DNA of 50,397 bases, from contig CAJTSY010000008.1 in NCBI GenBank assembly GCA_910578995.1, forward strand, positions 9,136 through 59,532, given 5' to 3'. This stretch comes from an uncultured Acetatifactor sp. Its GTDB lineage: Bacteria > Bacillota > Clostridia > Lachnospirales > Lachnospiraceae. Each line of letters opens with the position of its first letter. Within the stretch, counting starts at the first letter, position 1. This document shows, in pieces, positions 40,756 through 50,298 of this stretch. The position numbers were made by a program, and so were the translations under genes. The notes beneath the pieces were generated by a model. It saw only the letters and a list, made by a program, of their open reading frames with translations, was not told where the DNA came from and made no database searches.

Positions 40756-43062
40756 CTACTTGCCGCCGTTTTGCCGCTGTATCTGCTTTCTGCCTGCGGA
40801 TTCCGCAGATTTATAGTTTGCCGCCGCAGCCTGGAACTGGGCGTACAGGGCGCTCTGGTTGCGCAGCTGTTTCACATACTGGGTCCTGCGCCCCACGAAT
40901 CCGTTCAGCTTGTCCATGTATTCTTTTGAAGTGATATTTCCCTCCGCCACCTGTGTCAGCCCCTTCTCCCAACTGGCTGTCAGGGCCGGGTCCAGAAGCG
41001 CTTTGATGGAACTGCCTACCACGTCGTAAATCATTTCCCCCATCAGGGTGGGCGTCAGGACCTGGGTTTTCTTATTGAGGGCCAGATATTCAATGTTCAC
41101 CAGTTTCTTCAGAATCTCCGCCCTTGTGGCACTGGTGCCGATGCCGCTTCCCTTGATCTGGGCCCGCAGTTCATCGTCTTCAATAAACTGGCCTGCATTC
41201 TCCATGGTAAGAATGATGCTTCCCGAAGTGTAGCGTTTCGGGGGCGAGGTTTCCCCTTCTTTGATTTCATAGGAGTCAACTGCCAGTTTAGAGCCCTTCT
41301 TCAGGGAATCCAGAAGCTTCAGGAAGGCATCGTCGCCCCTGATTTCGGTCTCCTCCCCATCGCCGCCCTGGGTGGTTTTTTCGCCCGGTCCGGAAGCGTT
41401 TCCTGCGCCTGAAATCAGGCCATCCGCTGTTAACGCTGTCCTGTCGGCATTTTCATTTCCGGGTCGTGTCCTGTTATCGGCTTCTGCCCCAGTATTTCCG
41501 CTTTCGCCGGACGGCAGCCCCGGATTCCCGGTTCCGGCAGTCTCCGGCCCTCCCGGGGTATTTCCGTTCCCGCCAAACGGCAGCCCCGGATTCCCGGCTC
41601 CGGCAGCCCCTGTCCTTCCCGGGGCACTCTCCGCAGCCTGGCTGTCCTTCCTGGCCATCACCTTCAGGTACCCTTCCTCAGCAAGCACCTTAAAATTAGC
41701 GAAAAACCGTTCCTCCTTCACCCGGATGCACAGCGCGTATTTCCGGTATACCGCAGGCGGATAGAAGATGCTTAAGAACCTGCGGACGATCACCTCATAC
41801 ACTCTGGCGGACAGGGGCGGCAGATTCTTCAGGTTGTTCAGCCCCTGGCCTGTGGGGATAATGGCATAGTGGTCCGTGATCTGCTTATCATTGACATACC
41901 GGGTTTTTGCAATTCCTTTGTGGCTGCCCTTCTGCAGAATTTCAGCGGCAAAGACAGCGGCAGGGGAAAAGCCCTGGAGTCCGCCGATATTTTTATGGAT
42001 TTCCTTTGCCACGGCAGTAGACAGAACCCTGGCGTCCGTCCTGGGGTAGGTAACCATCTTTTTTTCGTACAGCTCCTGGACGATACGCAGGGTTTCATCC
42101 GGACTGATCTTGAACATTTTGGAGCAGTCATTCTGCAGTTCCGCCAGGTTATACAGAAGAGGCGGGTTCTTGTTCTCTTTTTTCCGGGAAATGTTCTCCA
42201 GGACGATGTCACCCACCGGTTCCTGCTCCAGATAGGCCACCAGTTTCTCCGCATCCGCTTTCTCTTTAAAACCGTTCTCCTTATAGAGCTTCGGGGAGGC
42301 AAACCAGGAAGAACCCTCCACCGCTTTCCACTCCCCGGTAAATCTCCTGTCCTGCAGACGGAACGTCCCGAGTACCCTGTAAAAAGGTGTCTTGACGAAA
42401 GAGCGTATCTCTCTCTCCCGGTTTACGATGATCCCCAGGACGCAGGTCATGACCCGGCCTACGGAAATCACCGCCTTATCGCGTTTTAAATAATCCTTTA
42501 CCACATTTCCGTATTTCAGGGTTAACACACGGGAAAAGTTGATGCCCATGAGATAGTCTTCCTTGGCACGCAGGTAGGCGGCATCGCTTAAGTTATCGTA
42601 TTCCTGTAAATCTTTTGCCTCACGGATTCCCCGGAGAATCTCCTCTTCCGTCTGGGAGTCAATCCACACACGCCTGCGTTCCTTGCCCTTGACGCCGGCC
42701 ATCTGCTCCACCAGGCGGTATATGTACTCCCCCTCCCGTCCGGAGTCCGTGCAGACATAGATGGTAGCCACATCAGGGCGCTTCATCAGGGAGCTCACAA
42801 TAGTATATTGCTTTTTGGAGCTTTCGATGACTTCATATTTATATTCTTCCGGAAGGAAGGGAATGGTGTCAAAACTCCATCTCCGCAGCCGTTCGTCGTA
42901 GGCATCAGGATAACTCATGGTGACCAGATGGCCCACGCACCAGGTGACAATCACATCCGCCGATTCCAGGTAACCGTCCCTGGAGGTGGTATTTACTTTT
43001 AATGCATTTGCAAATTCCCGCGCCACACTGGGCTTTTCCGCGATAAATAATTTCTTTCCCAC
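40756..43062 (-). CDS. topB: DNA topoisomerase III with a Gly/Pro-rich insertion
   Basis: The 768-residue type IA topoisomerase begins GKKLFIAEKPSVAREFA (Toprim), contains CTDSGREGEYIYR, and has the active-site region VTYPRTDARVLS with its nucleophilic tyrosine. TopB decatenates replication and recombination intermediates. The C-terminus lacks zinc fingers. Between MARKDS and LLDSLKKGSK is a low-complexity Gly/Asn/Pro/Glu segment of about 100 residues, coded by about 41345-41655, with DNA repeats. The start is a GTG at 43062, eight bases after AAGGA; an ATG seven codons upstream is possible. Confidence 0.93.
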   Translation of the reverse strand: MGKKLFIAEKPSVAREFANALKVNTTSRDGYLESADVIVTWCVGHLVTMSYPDAYDERLRRWSFDTIPFLPEEYKYEVIESSKKQYTIVSSLMKRPDVATIYVCTDSGREGEYIYRLVEQMAGVKGKERRRVWIDSQTEEEILRGIREAKDLQEYDNLSDAAYLRAKEDYLMGINFSRVLTLKYGNVVKDYLKRDKAVISVGRVMTCVLGIIVNREREIRSFVKTPFYRVLGTFRLQDRRFTGEWKAVEGSSWFASPKLYKENGFKEKADAEKLVAYLEQEPVGDIVLENISRKKENKNPPLLYNLAELQNDCSKMFKISPDETLRIVQELYEKKMVTYPRTDARVLSTAVAKEIHKNIGGLQGFSPAAVFAAEILQKGSHKGIAKTRYVNDKQITDHYAIIPTGQGLNNLKNLPPLSARVYEVIVRRFLSIFYPPAVYRKYALCIRVKEERFFANFKVLAEEGYLKVMARKDSQAAESAPGRTGAAGAGNPGLPFGGNGNTPGGPETAGTGNPGLPSGESGNTGAEADNRTRPGNENADRTALTADGLISGAGNASGPGEKTTQGGDGEETEIRGDDAFLKLLDSLKKGSKLAVDSYEIKEGETSPPKRYTSGSIILTMENAGQFIEDDELRAQIKGSGIGTSATRAEILKKLVNIEYLALNKKTQVLTPTLMGEMIYDVVGSSIKALLDPALTASWEKGLTQVAEGNITSKEYMDKLNGFVGRRTQYVKQLRNQSALYAQFQAAAANYKSAESAGRKQIQRQNGGK
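41512..41643. repeat. Two 66-bp tandem repeats in the topB insertion
   Basis: 41512-41577 and 41578-41643 share an identical 20-bp start and about three quarters of the rest. Each codes for 22 residues of the type GNPGLP.G..GN. The period is a multiple of three. Confidence 0.7.
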
Positions 43063-43217
43063 ACTTAACGTCCTTACTTCCATAACCGCCTGGGGCGGCC
43101 TGATACTGGGAATTGTCCCCAAATAACCGACACATCTTTCGATGTTTCCCTGCAAATTTCAATGTCATGCAGTATACATTCTCTCCTGTCAGGAATCTCT
43201 CCATCAGGGCGCACAAC

Positions 43218-44303
43218 TTATTTCTTATCTATATAGCCATGGGCTTTCAGCAGTTCCGCGCAGAGCACGGCGCCGCCTGCCGCCCCTCTGACCGTATTAT
43301 GGGAAAGTCCCACGAATTTGTAGTCATACACGGTGTCCTCCCGAAGCCGTCCCACGCTGATGCCCATGCCGTTCTCAAAATCCACATCCAACGTAACCTG
43401 GGGACGGTTATCTTCCTCCAGGTACTGGATAAACTGCTTCGGCGCACTGGGCAGCTGCAGACGCTGGGGCTCTCCGCTGAACTCCCGCAGTTTCTGAATC
43501 AGCTGTTCTTTGGAGGGCTTTTTGTTGAATTTCACAAACACAGCCGCCGTATGCCCGTTGAGCACGGGAACGCGGATACACTGGCAGGTGATCACCGGGC
43601 CCTGGGCCGGAACAATGGCGCCGTTCTCCACTTTCCCCCAGATGCGCAGCGGCTCCTTCTCGCTCTTTTCTTCCTCACCGCCGATATAGGGTATCACATT
43701 CCCCACCATTTCAGGCCAGTCCTGGAAGGTCTTGCCCGCGCCGGAAATGGCCTGGTAGGTGGTGGCCACCACTTCCACCGGCTCAAACTCCATCCATGCG
43801 GTGAGCACCGGGGCATAGCTCTGGATGGAACAGTTGGGCTTTACCGCCACAAATCCCCTCTTCGTGCCAAGCCTCTCTCTCTGGGCCGCAATGACCTCCA
43901 TATGGCCGGGATTGATCTCAGGCACCATCATGGGCACGTCGGGAGTCCATCTATGGGCGCTGTTGTTGGAGACCACGGGGGTTTCCGTCCTGGCGTAGTC
44001 TTCCTCAATCTTCCTGATTTCATCCTTTGACATGTCAACGGCGCTGAAGACAAAATCCACCTGGGATGCCACCGCCTCCACCTCGTTGACGTTCATGACA
44101 CGGATGCCTTTCACGGCTTCCGGCATGGGGGTGTCCATCTTCCATCTGCCGCCTGCCGCTTCCTCGTAAGTTCTGCCCGCGGAACGGGGGCTTGCCGCAA
44201 TGGTAGTCACCTCGAACCAGGGGTGGTTCTCCAGAAGGGCGATAAACCTCTGCCCTACCATTCCCGTACCGCCTAAAATACCAACTTTTAATTTCTCACT
44301 CAT
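43218..44303 (-). CDS. asd: Aspartate-semialdehyde dehydrogenase
   Basis: The 361-residue protein has the NADP-binding start VGILGGTGMVGQRF, the catalytic Cys in VKPNCSIQSYA, and VRGAAGGAVLCAE at the end. It is of the archaeal/yeast-like ASADH subgroup (SNNSAHRW, PEINPGHME) rather than the E. coli type. The enzyme reduces aspartyl phosphate on the path to lysine, threonine, methionine and diaminopimelate. The start is the ATG at 44303 with GGAGGAG upstream, overlapping argH by 8 bp. Confidence 0.95.
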   Translation of the reverse strand: MSEKLKVGILGGTGMVGQRFIALLENHPWFEVTTIAASPRSAGRTYEEAAGGRWKMDTPMPEAVKGIRVMNVNEVEAVASQVDFVFSAVDMSKDEIRKIEEDYARTETPVVSNNSAHRWTPDVPMMVPEINPGHMEVIAAQRERLGTKRGFVAVKPNCSIQSYAPVLTAWMEFEPVEVVATTYQAISGAGKTFQDWPEMVGNVIPYIGGEEEKSEKEPLRIWGKVENGAIVPAQGPVITCQCIRVPVLNGHTAAVFVKFNKKPSKEQLIQKLREFSGEPQRLQLPSAPKQFIQYLEEDNRPQVTLDVDFENGMGISVGRLREDTVYDYKFVGLSHNTVRGAAGGAVLCAELLKAHGYIDKK

Positions 44304-45786
44304 TCGTCTCTCCTCCAAATTCGTTTATTGTTTCTACGGATTTCGCCAAAATATCAGGATGTGTAGTCACTTGCAGATTCTGAATCCCGCCAATCTGCTC
44401 CTGAAGGGTTCCCTCTTCCAGATAGGACCTGCCTTCCGCGATGGCCCGCTTCATCTGTTCCGGTCCGGGCGCCCCCAGTGTGAGCCGCTTCTCCACGCAG
44501 GTCTTCAGGGAAACAGCCTCATAAATATCTTCCTCAAACTGTCCGCTGACCGAGCGCAGTTCCTCCAGGGACAGTTTTTCTATGGAAGTATTCTTTTCCA
44601 CACAGTACAGGACAAGCCTGCCCACAATGGCGTGGGCATCCCGAAAGGGCACTCCCTTTCCCACCAAATAATCCGCCGCGTCCGTGGCATTGGTAAATCC
44701 GTTCATGGCGCTTGTCGCCATGCGCTCCTTCCTGAATTTCATGGTGCGCAGCATGCCCGTAAAAAGAACCAGGCAGTTTTCCACGGTGTCCATGGCATCG
44801 AAGGACAGCTCCTTATCCTCCTGCATATCCTTATTATATGCCAGGGGAATCCCCTTCATGATGGTGAGCAGCGCCGTCAGCGCGCCGTAGACGCGTCCGG
44901 TTTTCCCCCTCACCAGTTCCGCAATATCGGGATTCTTCTTCTGGGGCATGATGCTGCTTCCCGTGGAATAGGCGTCATCTATCTCTACAAACTGGTATTC
45001 ATTGGAGTTCCAGATGATAATTTCCTCGCAGAACCGACTCAAATGCATCATGACGGTGGACAGGGCTGCCAGGAATTCGATGAGGTAGTCCCTGTCGGAC
45101 ACGGAATCCATGCTGTTTGACGTGGGCCCGGCAAACCCCAACAGGGAAGCCGTATATTCCCGGTTCAACGGATAGGTGGTCCCCGCCAGTGCCCCGGCTC
45201 CCAACGGACAGTAGTTCATCCTGCGGTATATGTCCGCCATGCGCTGCCTGTCCCGCCTGAACATCTCGAAATAAGCCCCGTAGTGATGGGCCAGTGTAAT
45301 GGGCTGTGCCTTCTGCAGGTGGGTAAAGCCCGGCATATAGGTATCCAGATTCTCCTCCATAACGGCCAGCAGCACTGACAAAAGGTCATTTAACAGTTCA
45401 TCGGTTCTCAGTACACGTTTCCGCGTATACAGTTTCATGTCCAGGGCCACCTGGTCATTGCGGCTCCTGCCGGTATGGAGCTTTTTCCCGGTATCGCCGA
45501 TCCTTTCGGTCAGACGGGCTTCCACAAAACTATGGATATCCTCACAGGTATCGTCAATCTCCAGTTTACCGGAGCTGACATCCTCCTGTATGTCCGTTAA
45601 CCCCTGCAGAATCAGGCCGCACTCCCCCTGGGTCAGAATGCCCTCCTTTGCAAGCATGGCCACATGGGCTCTGCTGCCCTCTATATCTTCGTAAAAAAGA
45701 CGTTTGTCAAACCCGATAGATGCATTAAAATCATAGGCCGTCCTGTCCGTCTCCCCGACAAAACGCCCTCCCCACAGTTGTGCCAT
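44296..45786 (-). CDS. argH: Argininosuccinate lyase
   Basis: The 496-residue protein of the fumarase/aspartase superfamily contains HTGRSRNDQVALD and the signature GSSIMPQKKNPD. ArgH releases arginine and fumarate from argininosuccinate, the last step of arginine synthesis. The start is the ATG at 45786 after GGGAGGAG. The frame is open 32 codons upstream but without homology. argG is not in the window. Together with asd it forms an unusual arginine/aspartate-family gene pair. Confidence 0.96.
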   Translation of the reverse strand: MAQLWGGRFVGETDRTAYDFNASIGFDKRLFYEDIEGSRAHVAMLAKEGILTQGECGLILQGLTDIQEDVSSGKLEIDDTCEDIHSFVEARLTERIGDTGKKLHTGRSRNDQVALDMKLYTRKRVLRTDELLNDLLSVLLAVMEENLDTYMPGFTHLQKAQPITLAHHYGAYFEMFRRDRQRMADIYRRMNYCPLGAGALAGTTYPLNREYTASLLGFAGPTSNSMDSVSDRDYLIEFLAALSTVMMHLSRFCEEIIIWNSNEYQFVEIDDAYSTGSSIMPQKKNPDIAELVRGKTGRVYGALTALLTIMKGIPLAYNKDMQEDKELSFDAMDTVENCLVLFTGMLRTMKFRKERMATSAMNGFTNATDAADYLVGKGVPFRDAHAIVGRLVLYCVEKNTSIEKLSLEELRSVSGQFEEDIYEAVSLKTCVEKRLTLGAPGPEQMKRAIAEGRSYLEEGTLQEQIGGIQNLQVTTHPDILAKSVETINEFGGETNE

Positions 45787-45981
45787 GACGCTCCTCCCGT
45801 TCCCATTGATTTTCCCATTGATATTACCATAAAAATACCATCTGCGCAAGCAAATCGCGCTTCCCCTGTCATTTTCCAACAAATACCCAAAAATACGCGC
45901 AAAAATCCCCCTTCCTCCGCCAGAAAGCCGAACCCTTCCTCCTTCCTTTTCATATAATTAGAAGAAAAGCGTAAGGTTGCT

Positions 45982-46767
45982 ATGTGTATGACAAATATCC
46001 TTACTTTAAAGAATATCGGTTATTCTTACCACAGCCTGCACGGGGAGACCAAAGCGCTGGAGGACATTTCCTTCGGTGTCCGGGAGGGGGAGTTCATCGC
46101 AATCGTGGGTCCCAGCGGCTGCGGTAAATCCACCCTCCTCTCCATCATAGCCGGCCTGTTGGAACCGGAGGAAGGCACAATTGTTGTGAATAATCCTGAC
46201 GGATCGCTGCATTATCCGAAAATAGGCTATATGCTTCAGCGGGATCATCTGTTTGAATGGCGCACGGTTTACCGGAACGTAACCCTGGGACTGGAATTGA
46301 ATCATTCCATGACGAAAGAACATCTGGACACGGTGGAACGCCTTCTGACAGACTATGGCCTGGACAAATTTCGGGACAAACGTCCCAGTGAACTGTCCGG
46401 GGGGATGAAACAGCGGGCTGCCCTGATCCGTACACTGGCCCTGGAGCCTCAGCTGCTGTTACTGGACGAACCCTTCAGCGCCCTGGATTACCAGACCAGG
46501 CTCTTCGTATCCGCGGATATCTGCCGTCTGATCCGCGCCGCAGGCAAAACCATGATTATCATTACCCATGATTTGTCGGAAGCCATCAGCCTGGCCGACA
46601 GAATCATCGTCCTCTCCGGACGGCCTGCCGTGGTCAAAAATGAAGTGGCCGTCCGCTTAACGCTTGCCGACGGCTCGCCCCTGGCGGCCAGAAACGCACC
46701 CGAATTCCAACAGTATTTTAATCTGCTATGGGAGGATCTGACACATGAAAACAATTCAGAGCAATAA
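45982..46767 (+). CDS. ABC transporter ATP-binding protein (SsuB/TauB/NrtD-like)
   Basis: The 261-residue ATPase has Walker A GPSGCGKST, the signature LSGGMKQR, Walker B LLLLDEPFSALD and the H-loop ITHDLSEAI. The subfamily serves nitrate, sulfonate, taurine or thiamine-precursor importers, so the substrate is open. AAGG precedes the ATG, and a second ATG lies two codons later. A TATAAT box (45953-45958) lies upstream, without a clear -35. It overlaps the permease gene by 23 bp. Confidence 0.9.
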   Translation: MCMTNILTLKNIGYSYHSLHGETKALEDISFGVREGEFIAIVGPSGCGKSTLLSIIAGLLEPEEGTIVVNNPDGSLHYPKIGYMLQRDHLFEWRTVYRNVTLGLELNHSMTKEHLDTVERLLTDYGLDKFRDKRPSELSGGMKQRAALIRTLALEPQLLLLDEPFSALDYQTRLFVSADICRLIRAAGKTMIIITHDLSEAISLADRIIVLSGRPAVVKNEVAVRLTLADGSPLAARNAPEFQQYFNLLWEDLTHENNSEQ

Positions 46768-47629
46768 AGAAGCATCCCTTTCCGGAGCAAAAAACCGGTC
46801 CGTGGAACGTTCTCCGAAAAAGGGAAAAGCCCCGGCCCTTACAAAACAGGAAGAATTTGTGAAAAAACACCGGCGGCACCACCACGAAATCGCCTCCTGG
46901 CGGACGATTCTTTTTGTCCTTTTCCTTGCGCTGTGGGAAATCAGCGCTGACCTGAAATGGATAGACAGCTTTTTCTTTTCAAGCCCCGGCCGTGTGGCAC
47001 GGTGCTTTGTGGAACAGCTGCGGACCAACTCCATGCTCGCCCACATCGGCGTAACCCTGTTTGAGACGCTTTTCAGCTTCCTGCTTGTGCTGCTTTTCAG
47101 CCTGCTGCTTTCCACGCTGCTGTGGTACTCGCCCAAGCTCTCGGAGATACTGGAGCCCTACCTGGTTGTCTTAAACAGCCTGCCAAAATCCGCCCTGGCC
47201 CCCCTGTTCATCGTGTGGCTTGGCACAGGCACCCGGACCATCATTGTGGCCGGCATGTCCGTCGCCATCTTCGGCTCTGTCATCAGCTTTTACACAGGCT
47301 TCCGCCAGGTGGATCCGGAGAAAATCACTCTGATCTATACCTTGGGGGGAAGCAGGCGTGACGCTTTCTCCAAGGTTGTCCTCCCGGGGTCCGTCCCTAT
47401 TCTCCTGAGCACCGCCAAAGTCAATATCGGACTGGCACTGGTGGGCGTCATCATCGGGGAATTTCTGGCCGCGAGACGGGGACTGGGGTATCTGATTATC
47501 TACGGCTCCCAGGTATTCCAACTGGATATGGTGATAACCAGTATTATTGTGCTGTGCGTTATCGCGCTTGGATTCTATAAGTCCATTCAGATCATAGAAC
47601 ATCAGATAAAGATAAGGTTCAAGATGTAG
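46745..47629 (+). CDS. ABC transporter permease (SsuC/TauC-like)
   Basis: The 294-residue protein has a long basic cytoplasmic N-terminus (about 50 residues, rich in Lys/Arg/His) and six membrane segments with the coupling loop EFLAARRGLGYLIIYGSQVF typical of BPD_transp_1 permeases. With the ATPase it forms an importer, but the usual periplasmic-type binding protein gene is missing next to it. A bidirectional terminator follows directly, so a downstream binding-protein gene in the same transcript is excluded here. Confidence 0.9.
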   Translation: MKTIQSNKEASLSGAKNRSVERSPKKGKAPALTKQEEFVKKHRRHHHEIASWRTILFVLFLALWEISADLKWIDSFFFSSPGRVARCFVEQLRTNSMLAHIGVTLFETLFSFLLVLLFSLLLSTLLWYSPKLSEILEPYLVVLNSLPKSALAPLFIVWLGTGTRTIIVAGMSVAIFGSVISFYTGFRQVDPEKITLIYTLGGSRRDAFSKVVLPGSVPILLSTAKVNIGLALVGVIIGEFLAARRGLGYLIIYGSQVFQLDMVITSIIVLCVIALGFYKSIQIIEHQIKIRFKM

Positions 47630-47640
47630 CCTGTCCGGGA

Positions 47641-47671
47641 AAGGCCAAAAAAGCGGATGCTTTCCGGCCTT
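47641..47671. terminator. Bidirectional terminator between permease and unknown gene
   Basis: AAGGCC (47641-47646) pairs with GGCCTT (47666-47671), with an inner AAAGC/GCTTT stem and a GGAT loop. Genes converge on it from both sides. Confidence 0.75.
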
Positions 47672-47723
47672 ACATATTGCTGCGGCACTTGACCGCTCTA
47701 CCTCAGTATCCATGCATTTTCTG

Positions 47724-47999
47724 TCATGCATACTGCCAAAGCTTTTCGCTGTGTCCTATGAGAACCTTTTTCATAACGTCGATATCTGCCTGTATGGCAT
47801 CCAATTGTACAATACCACCTTTATATCGTTCAAAGGTGGATAAATAGCAGGCCTCAATATTCTGCAGGCGCGGCAGGATATCATTCTCATTCTGTAATTT
47901 CAAGAAACAGATATCGTCACGTATGGGCTGCAGCTTAGATTCCGGCTTCATGCCTAATAATCGGGAAATCGCCAATAAATCCTCGCCAGTCAATGCCAT
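47724..47999 (-). CDS. Small coiled-coil protein of unknown function
   Basis: The 91-residue soluble protein has an amphipathic pattern over most of its length (LQPIRDDICFLKLQNENDILPRLQNIEA), suggesting a coiled coil. No known domain or motif is visible. It is downstream of the tRNA-Thr gene on the same strand and convergent with the permease. I do not recognise it. AGGAGGAGAATT-like sequence precedes the ATG, which supports real translation. Confidence 0.65.
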   Translation of the reverse strand: MALTGEDLLAISRLLGMKPESKLQPIRDDICFLKLQNENDILPRLQNIEACYLSTFERYKGGIVQLDAIQADIDVMKKVLIGHSEKLWQYA

Positions 48000-48085
48000 A
48001 ATTCAATTCTCCTCCTCGTGGATAATAAAAGAAATATAAGAATCATCCAGAAACAACTGACAAAACACTCTATAACAGAAGTAAA

Positions 48086-48158
48086 AGCTTCTGACGGGAC
48101 TCGAACCCGTGATCTATTGATTACGAATCAATCGCTCTACCAACTGAGCCACAGAAGC
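48086..48158 (-). tRNA. tRNA-Thr (anticodon CGT)
   Basis: The minus strand folds into a cloverleaf: acceptor GCTTCTG/CAGAAGC, D arm GCTC...GAGC, anticodon stem ATTGA/TCAAT with loop TTCGTAA, and T arm ACGGG-TTCGAGT-CCCGT. The anticodon CGT reads ACG (Thr). The gene is 73 bases with a T discriminator and no encoded CCA. Confidence 0.93.
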
Positions 48159-48327
48159 TTAATAGCAGCCTTGGAGTTTGACTTATGATGACTCCACAGG
48201 ACTAAAAAACATTATACAGGATTTTCATATTTTTTTCAACTGTTTTTTTCATTTTCGCAAAAAAATTTTACAGCTTTCCATTTCAGCCCCATTTATACTT
48301 TTCTCAGCCCATCCTCCGGAAAACGGC

Positions 48328-48978
48328 TCATTCCAGTCTCAGAATCGTCTTCGTCCCGGTAAAACAGCATTCCCCCTGATACAGTTCTGCCTCATAGAGA
48401 TAAGCAAGAATTTCCATAATACGGGCATCCAGCTTATGATAAACTCTTATTTTCTCCCACGGCAGACCGGAAACATACTCTCTTGGCCCCTCCGGCAGGG
48501 CAGCCAGTGCCGCTTCATATTTCCCGGGCTTCCCTGTCATCAAACCGAAATCGAGTGAAGCATAGGCATCCTTTTCCCCGTTTTCCGCAGTCCATTTTCC
48601 CAATACCTGTAAAAGCATTTCCGCCGTCCGCACGCCGCTATACGGTACTAACTCCTTCCAGTCTACCGCATTCCCATCTTCCTCATGCACAACCACCCGG
48701 CGGAAGGATGCTTTCCCGAAAGAATCGTATTCCTTTACATAGGCGGACTTCTCCCTTCGAAGGCCGCTTCCCGGCCTTTCTTTCAGGAGGATTCCCCTGG
48801 CAAACAAATGCTCCCACACTGTCTTTTGAATTCGCGCATATGGAGCCGGATAGTCTAAGTGTTTTTCTATCTGTTTCACCGTATATCCGGAATCGGCCAA
48901 ATGGCGAATGGCGCCTCCGCAGGCCGCTTCAAACGTAAAATCGGATAATGCTTTCTGAAAATAACGGTTTTCTGCCAT
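48328..48978 (-). CDS. Conserved-looking protein of unknown function
   Basis: The 216-residue soluble protein shows a possible winged-helix-like start (YTVKQIEKHLDYPAPYARIQKTVWEHLF, about residues 32-60). A mixed alpha/beta body follows with no recognisable catalytic motif. No signal peptide or membrane segment is seen. It lies alone between tRNA-Thr and the mscS gene on the same strand. The codon use looks like that of the neighbours, and the frame is free of stops over its length. The 224 bp upstream of it have no feature I can support. Confidence 0.68.
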   Translation of the reverse strand: MAENRYFQKALSDFTFEAACGGAIRHLADSGYTVKQIEKHLDYPAPYARIQKTVWEHLFARGILLKERPGSGLRREKSAYVKEYDSFGKASFRRVVVHEEDGNAVDWKELVPYSGVRTAEMLLQVLGKWTAENGEKDAYASLDFGLMTGKPGKYEAALAALPEGPREYVSGLPWEKIRVYHKLDARIMEILAYLYEAELYQGECCFTGTKTILRLE

Positions 48979-49202
48979 AAGCTGTCCCGCTTCCTCTCAT
49001 ATTCCTGCTATAAGCGTTTTTGCTGTTTATACTTGCGGCTGAAAGCATCTGCCGGTTAAAGCGGATTCTTCCATTGTCTTCTATTGTTAAAAATGAATGC
49101 GTCCACGAGCACCCTGCTTCTCAAAGGCGGCACGTCTTGCCGATTTCCCAGGCAGGATATAGGTTCTTTACGGTAAACTTTACAATGTTTTCTCCCTGGG
49201 TT

Positions 49203-50156
49203 CTATGCTTCGTCGCCTGGCTTACAGTCCAGATGCACGTCAAGCTGATTATATGCGATCTCAATTCCGTTTTCATCCAGTGTGAGCTTGCAGTTTTCCG
49301 TGACACGCCACTTTCCCTTCCAGAACTCCTCCTGCTTAAACCAGCATCTGACCCCTAACTGCACACTGGAATCTGCCAGTTCATTTACAAATACAATCAT
49401 GTCCCGGTCTTTAAGAACCGCCTCATCCTCCGTCAGCACCCGGAGCAGGACATCCTTTGCCTTCTTGAGATCCGCTTTGTAGGAAATTCCAACGGAAATG
49501 TCCATCCGGCGGGCTTCCTGGGTGGTGACATTGACCAGGCTGTTGTTGGCCAGATTGCCGTTGGGCAGGATGACGGTCTGGTTGTCCGGCGTCACCAGTT
49601 TCGTATAGAAAATCTGGATCTCCGTAACGGTTCCTTCCTTATCGGAATAGCCCTCTTTGATATAATCTCCAACCTTGAAGGGTTTCAAGGCCAGAATCAG
49701 CACGCCGCCCGCCAGGTTGGAGAGGCTTCCCTGAACCGCCAGTCCGATGGCCACGCCTGCTGACCCCAGTACAGCCACCACACTGGCCGCATCCAGTCCG
49801 AAAGAGGAAGCCAGAAAAGTCACAAGCAGCACATAAAGGGTGGCCTTGGTGAAGGAATCCACAAACTGGATTACCCCCACCTCGGCATTTGCCCGGGTCA
49901 TGGATTTTCTGATGATTTTCCGGATAAATTTTATCAGGTTTACACCGATAATAAAAAACACCACCGCAAGGAGAACGCGCAGTCCGAACTGGAAGGCCTT
50001 CTCCGGCAGCCGGTTGAGGAATTCCCTTATGACGCCCGGCTGCATTTTTTCCTCGATTTGTTCTATTGCTTTTTCCGCGGCTCCCTCTGCCGTCAGCCCG
50101 TATATTGTCACGTTCGTTGTCCTTTCTGCGCTTTTCCCGCCATCCGTGTCTTCCAT
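49203..50156 (-). CDS. mscS: MscS-family mechanosensitive channel
   Basis: The 317-residue protein has three membrane segments, the pore-lining TM3 GSAGVAIGLAVQGSLSNLAGG, and then the beta domain with PFKVGDYIKEGYSDKEGTV. MscS channels release solutes on hypo-osmotic shock. The N-terminal 45 residues are a charged extension. The ATG at 50156 begins MEDTDGG and is the only good start in frame near the TM region. An upstream ribosome site is weak, so the exact start is uncertain. Confidence 0.92.
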   Translation of the reverse strand: MEDTDGGKSAERTTNVTIYGLTAEGAAEKAIEQIEEKMQPGVIREFLNRLPEKAFQFGLRVLLAVVFFIIGVNLIKFIRKIIRKSMTRANAEVGVIQFVDSFTKATLYVLLVTFLASSFGLDAASVVAVLGSAGVAIGLAVQGSLSNLAGGVLILALKPFKVGDYIKEGYSDKEGTVTEIQIFYTKLVTPDNQTVILPNGNLANNSLVNVTTQEARRMDISVGISYKADLKKAKDVLLRVLTEDEAVLKDRDMIVFVNELADSSVQLGVRCWFKQEEFWKGKWRVTENCKLTLDENGIEIAYNQLDVHLDCKPGDEA

Positions 50157-50298
50157 GGTTTTACGCAGCTACGCAGCATGTTATGCCGTCCATGGGATTA
50201 GTCAAAATCCGTTCATGAAAGCCCCTTCATAAAATCCTATTCATGAAACAAATTCTAATGTTTATGCGTACCGTTTTCACATTTCATAGATTATCGCT

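Noticed and set aside
40756..43062. topB as a marker of an integrative element
   Set aside because: No relaxase, VirD4, VirB or integrase genes are near; the flanks are ordinary biosynthetic genes, so a chromosomal TopB is more likely.
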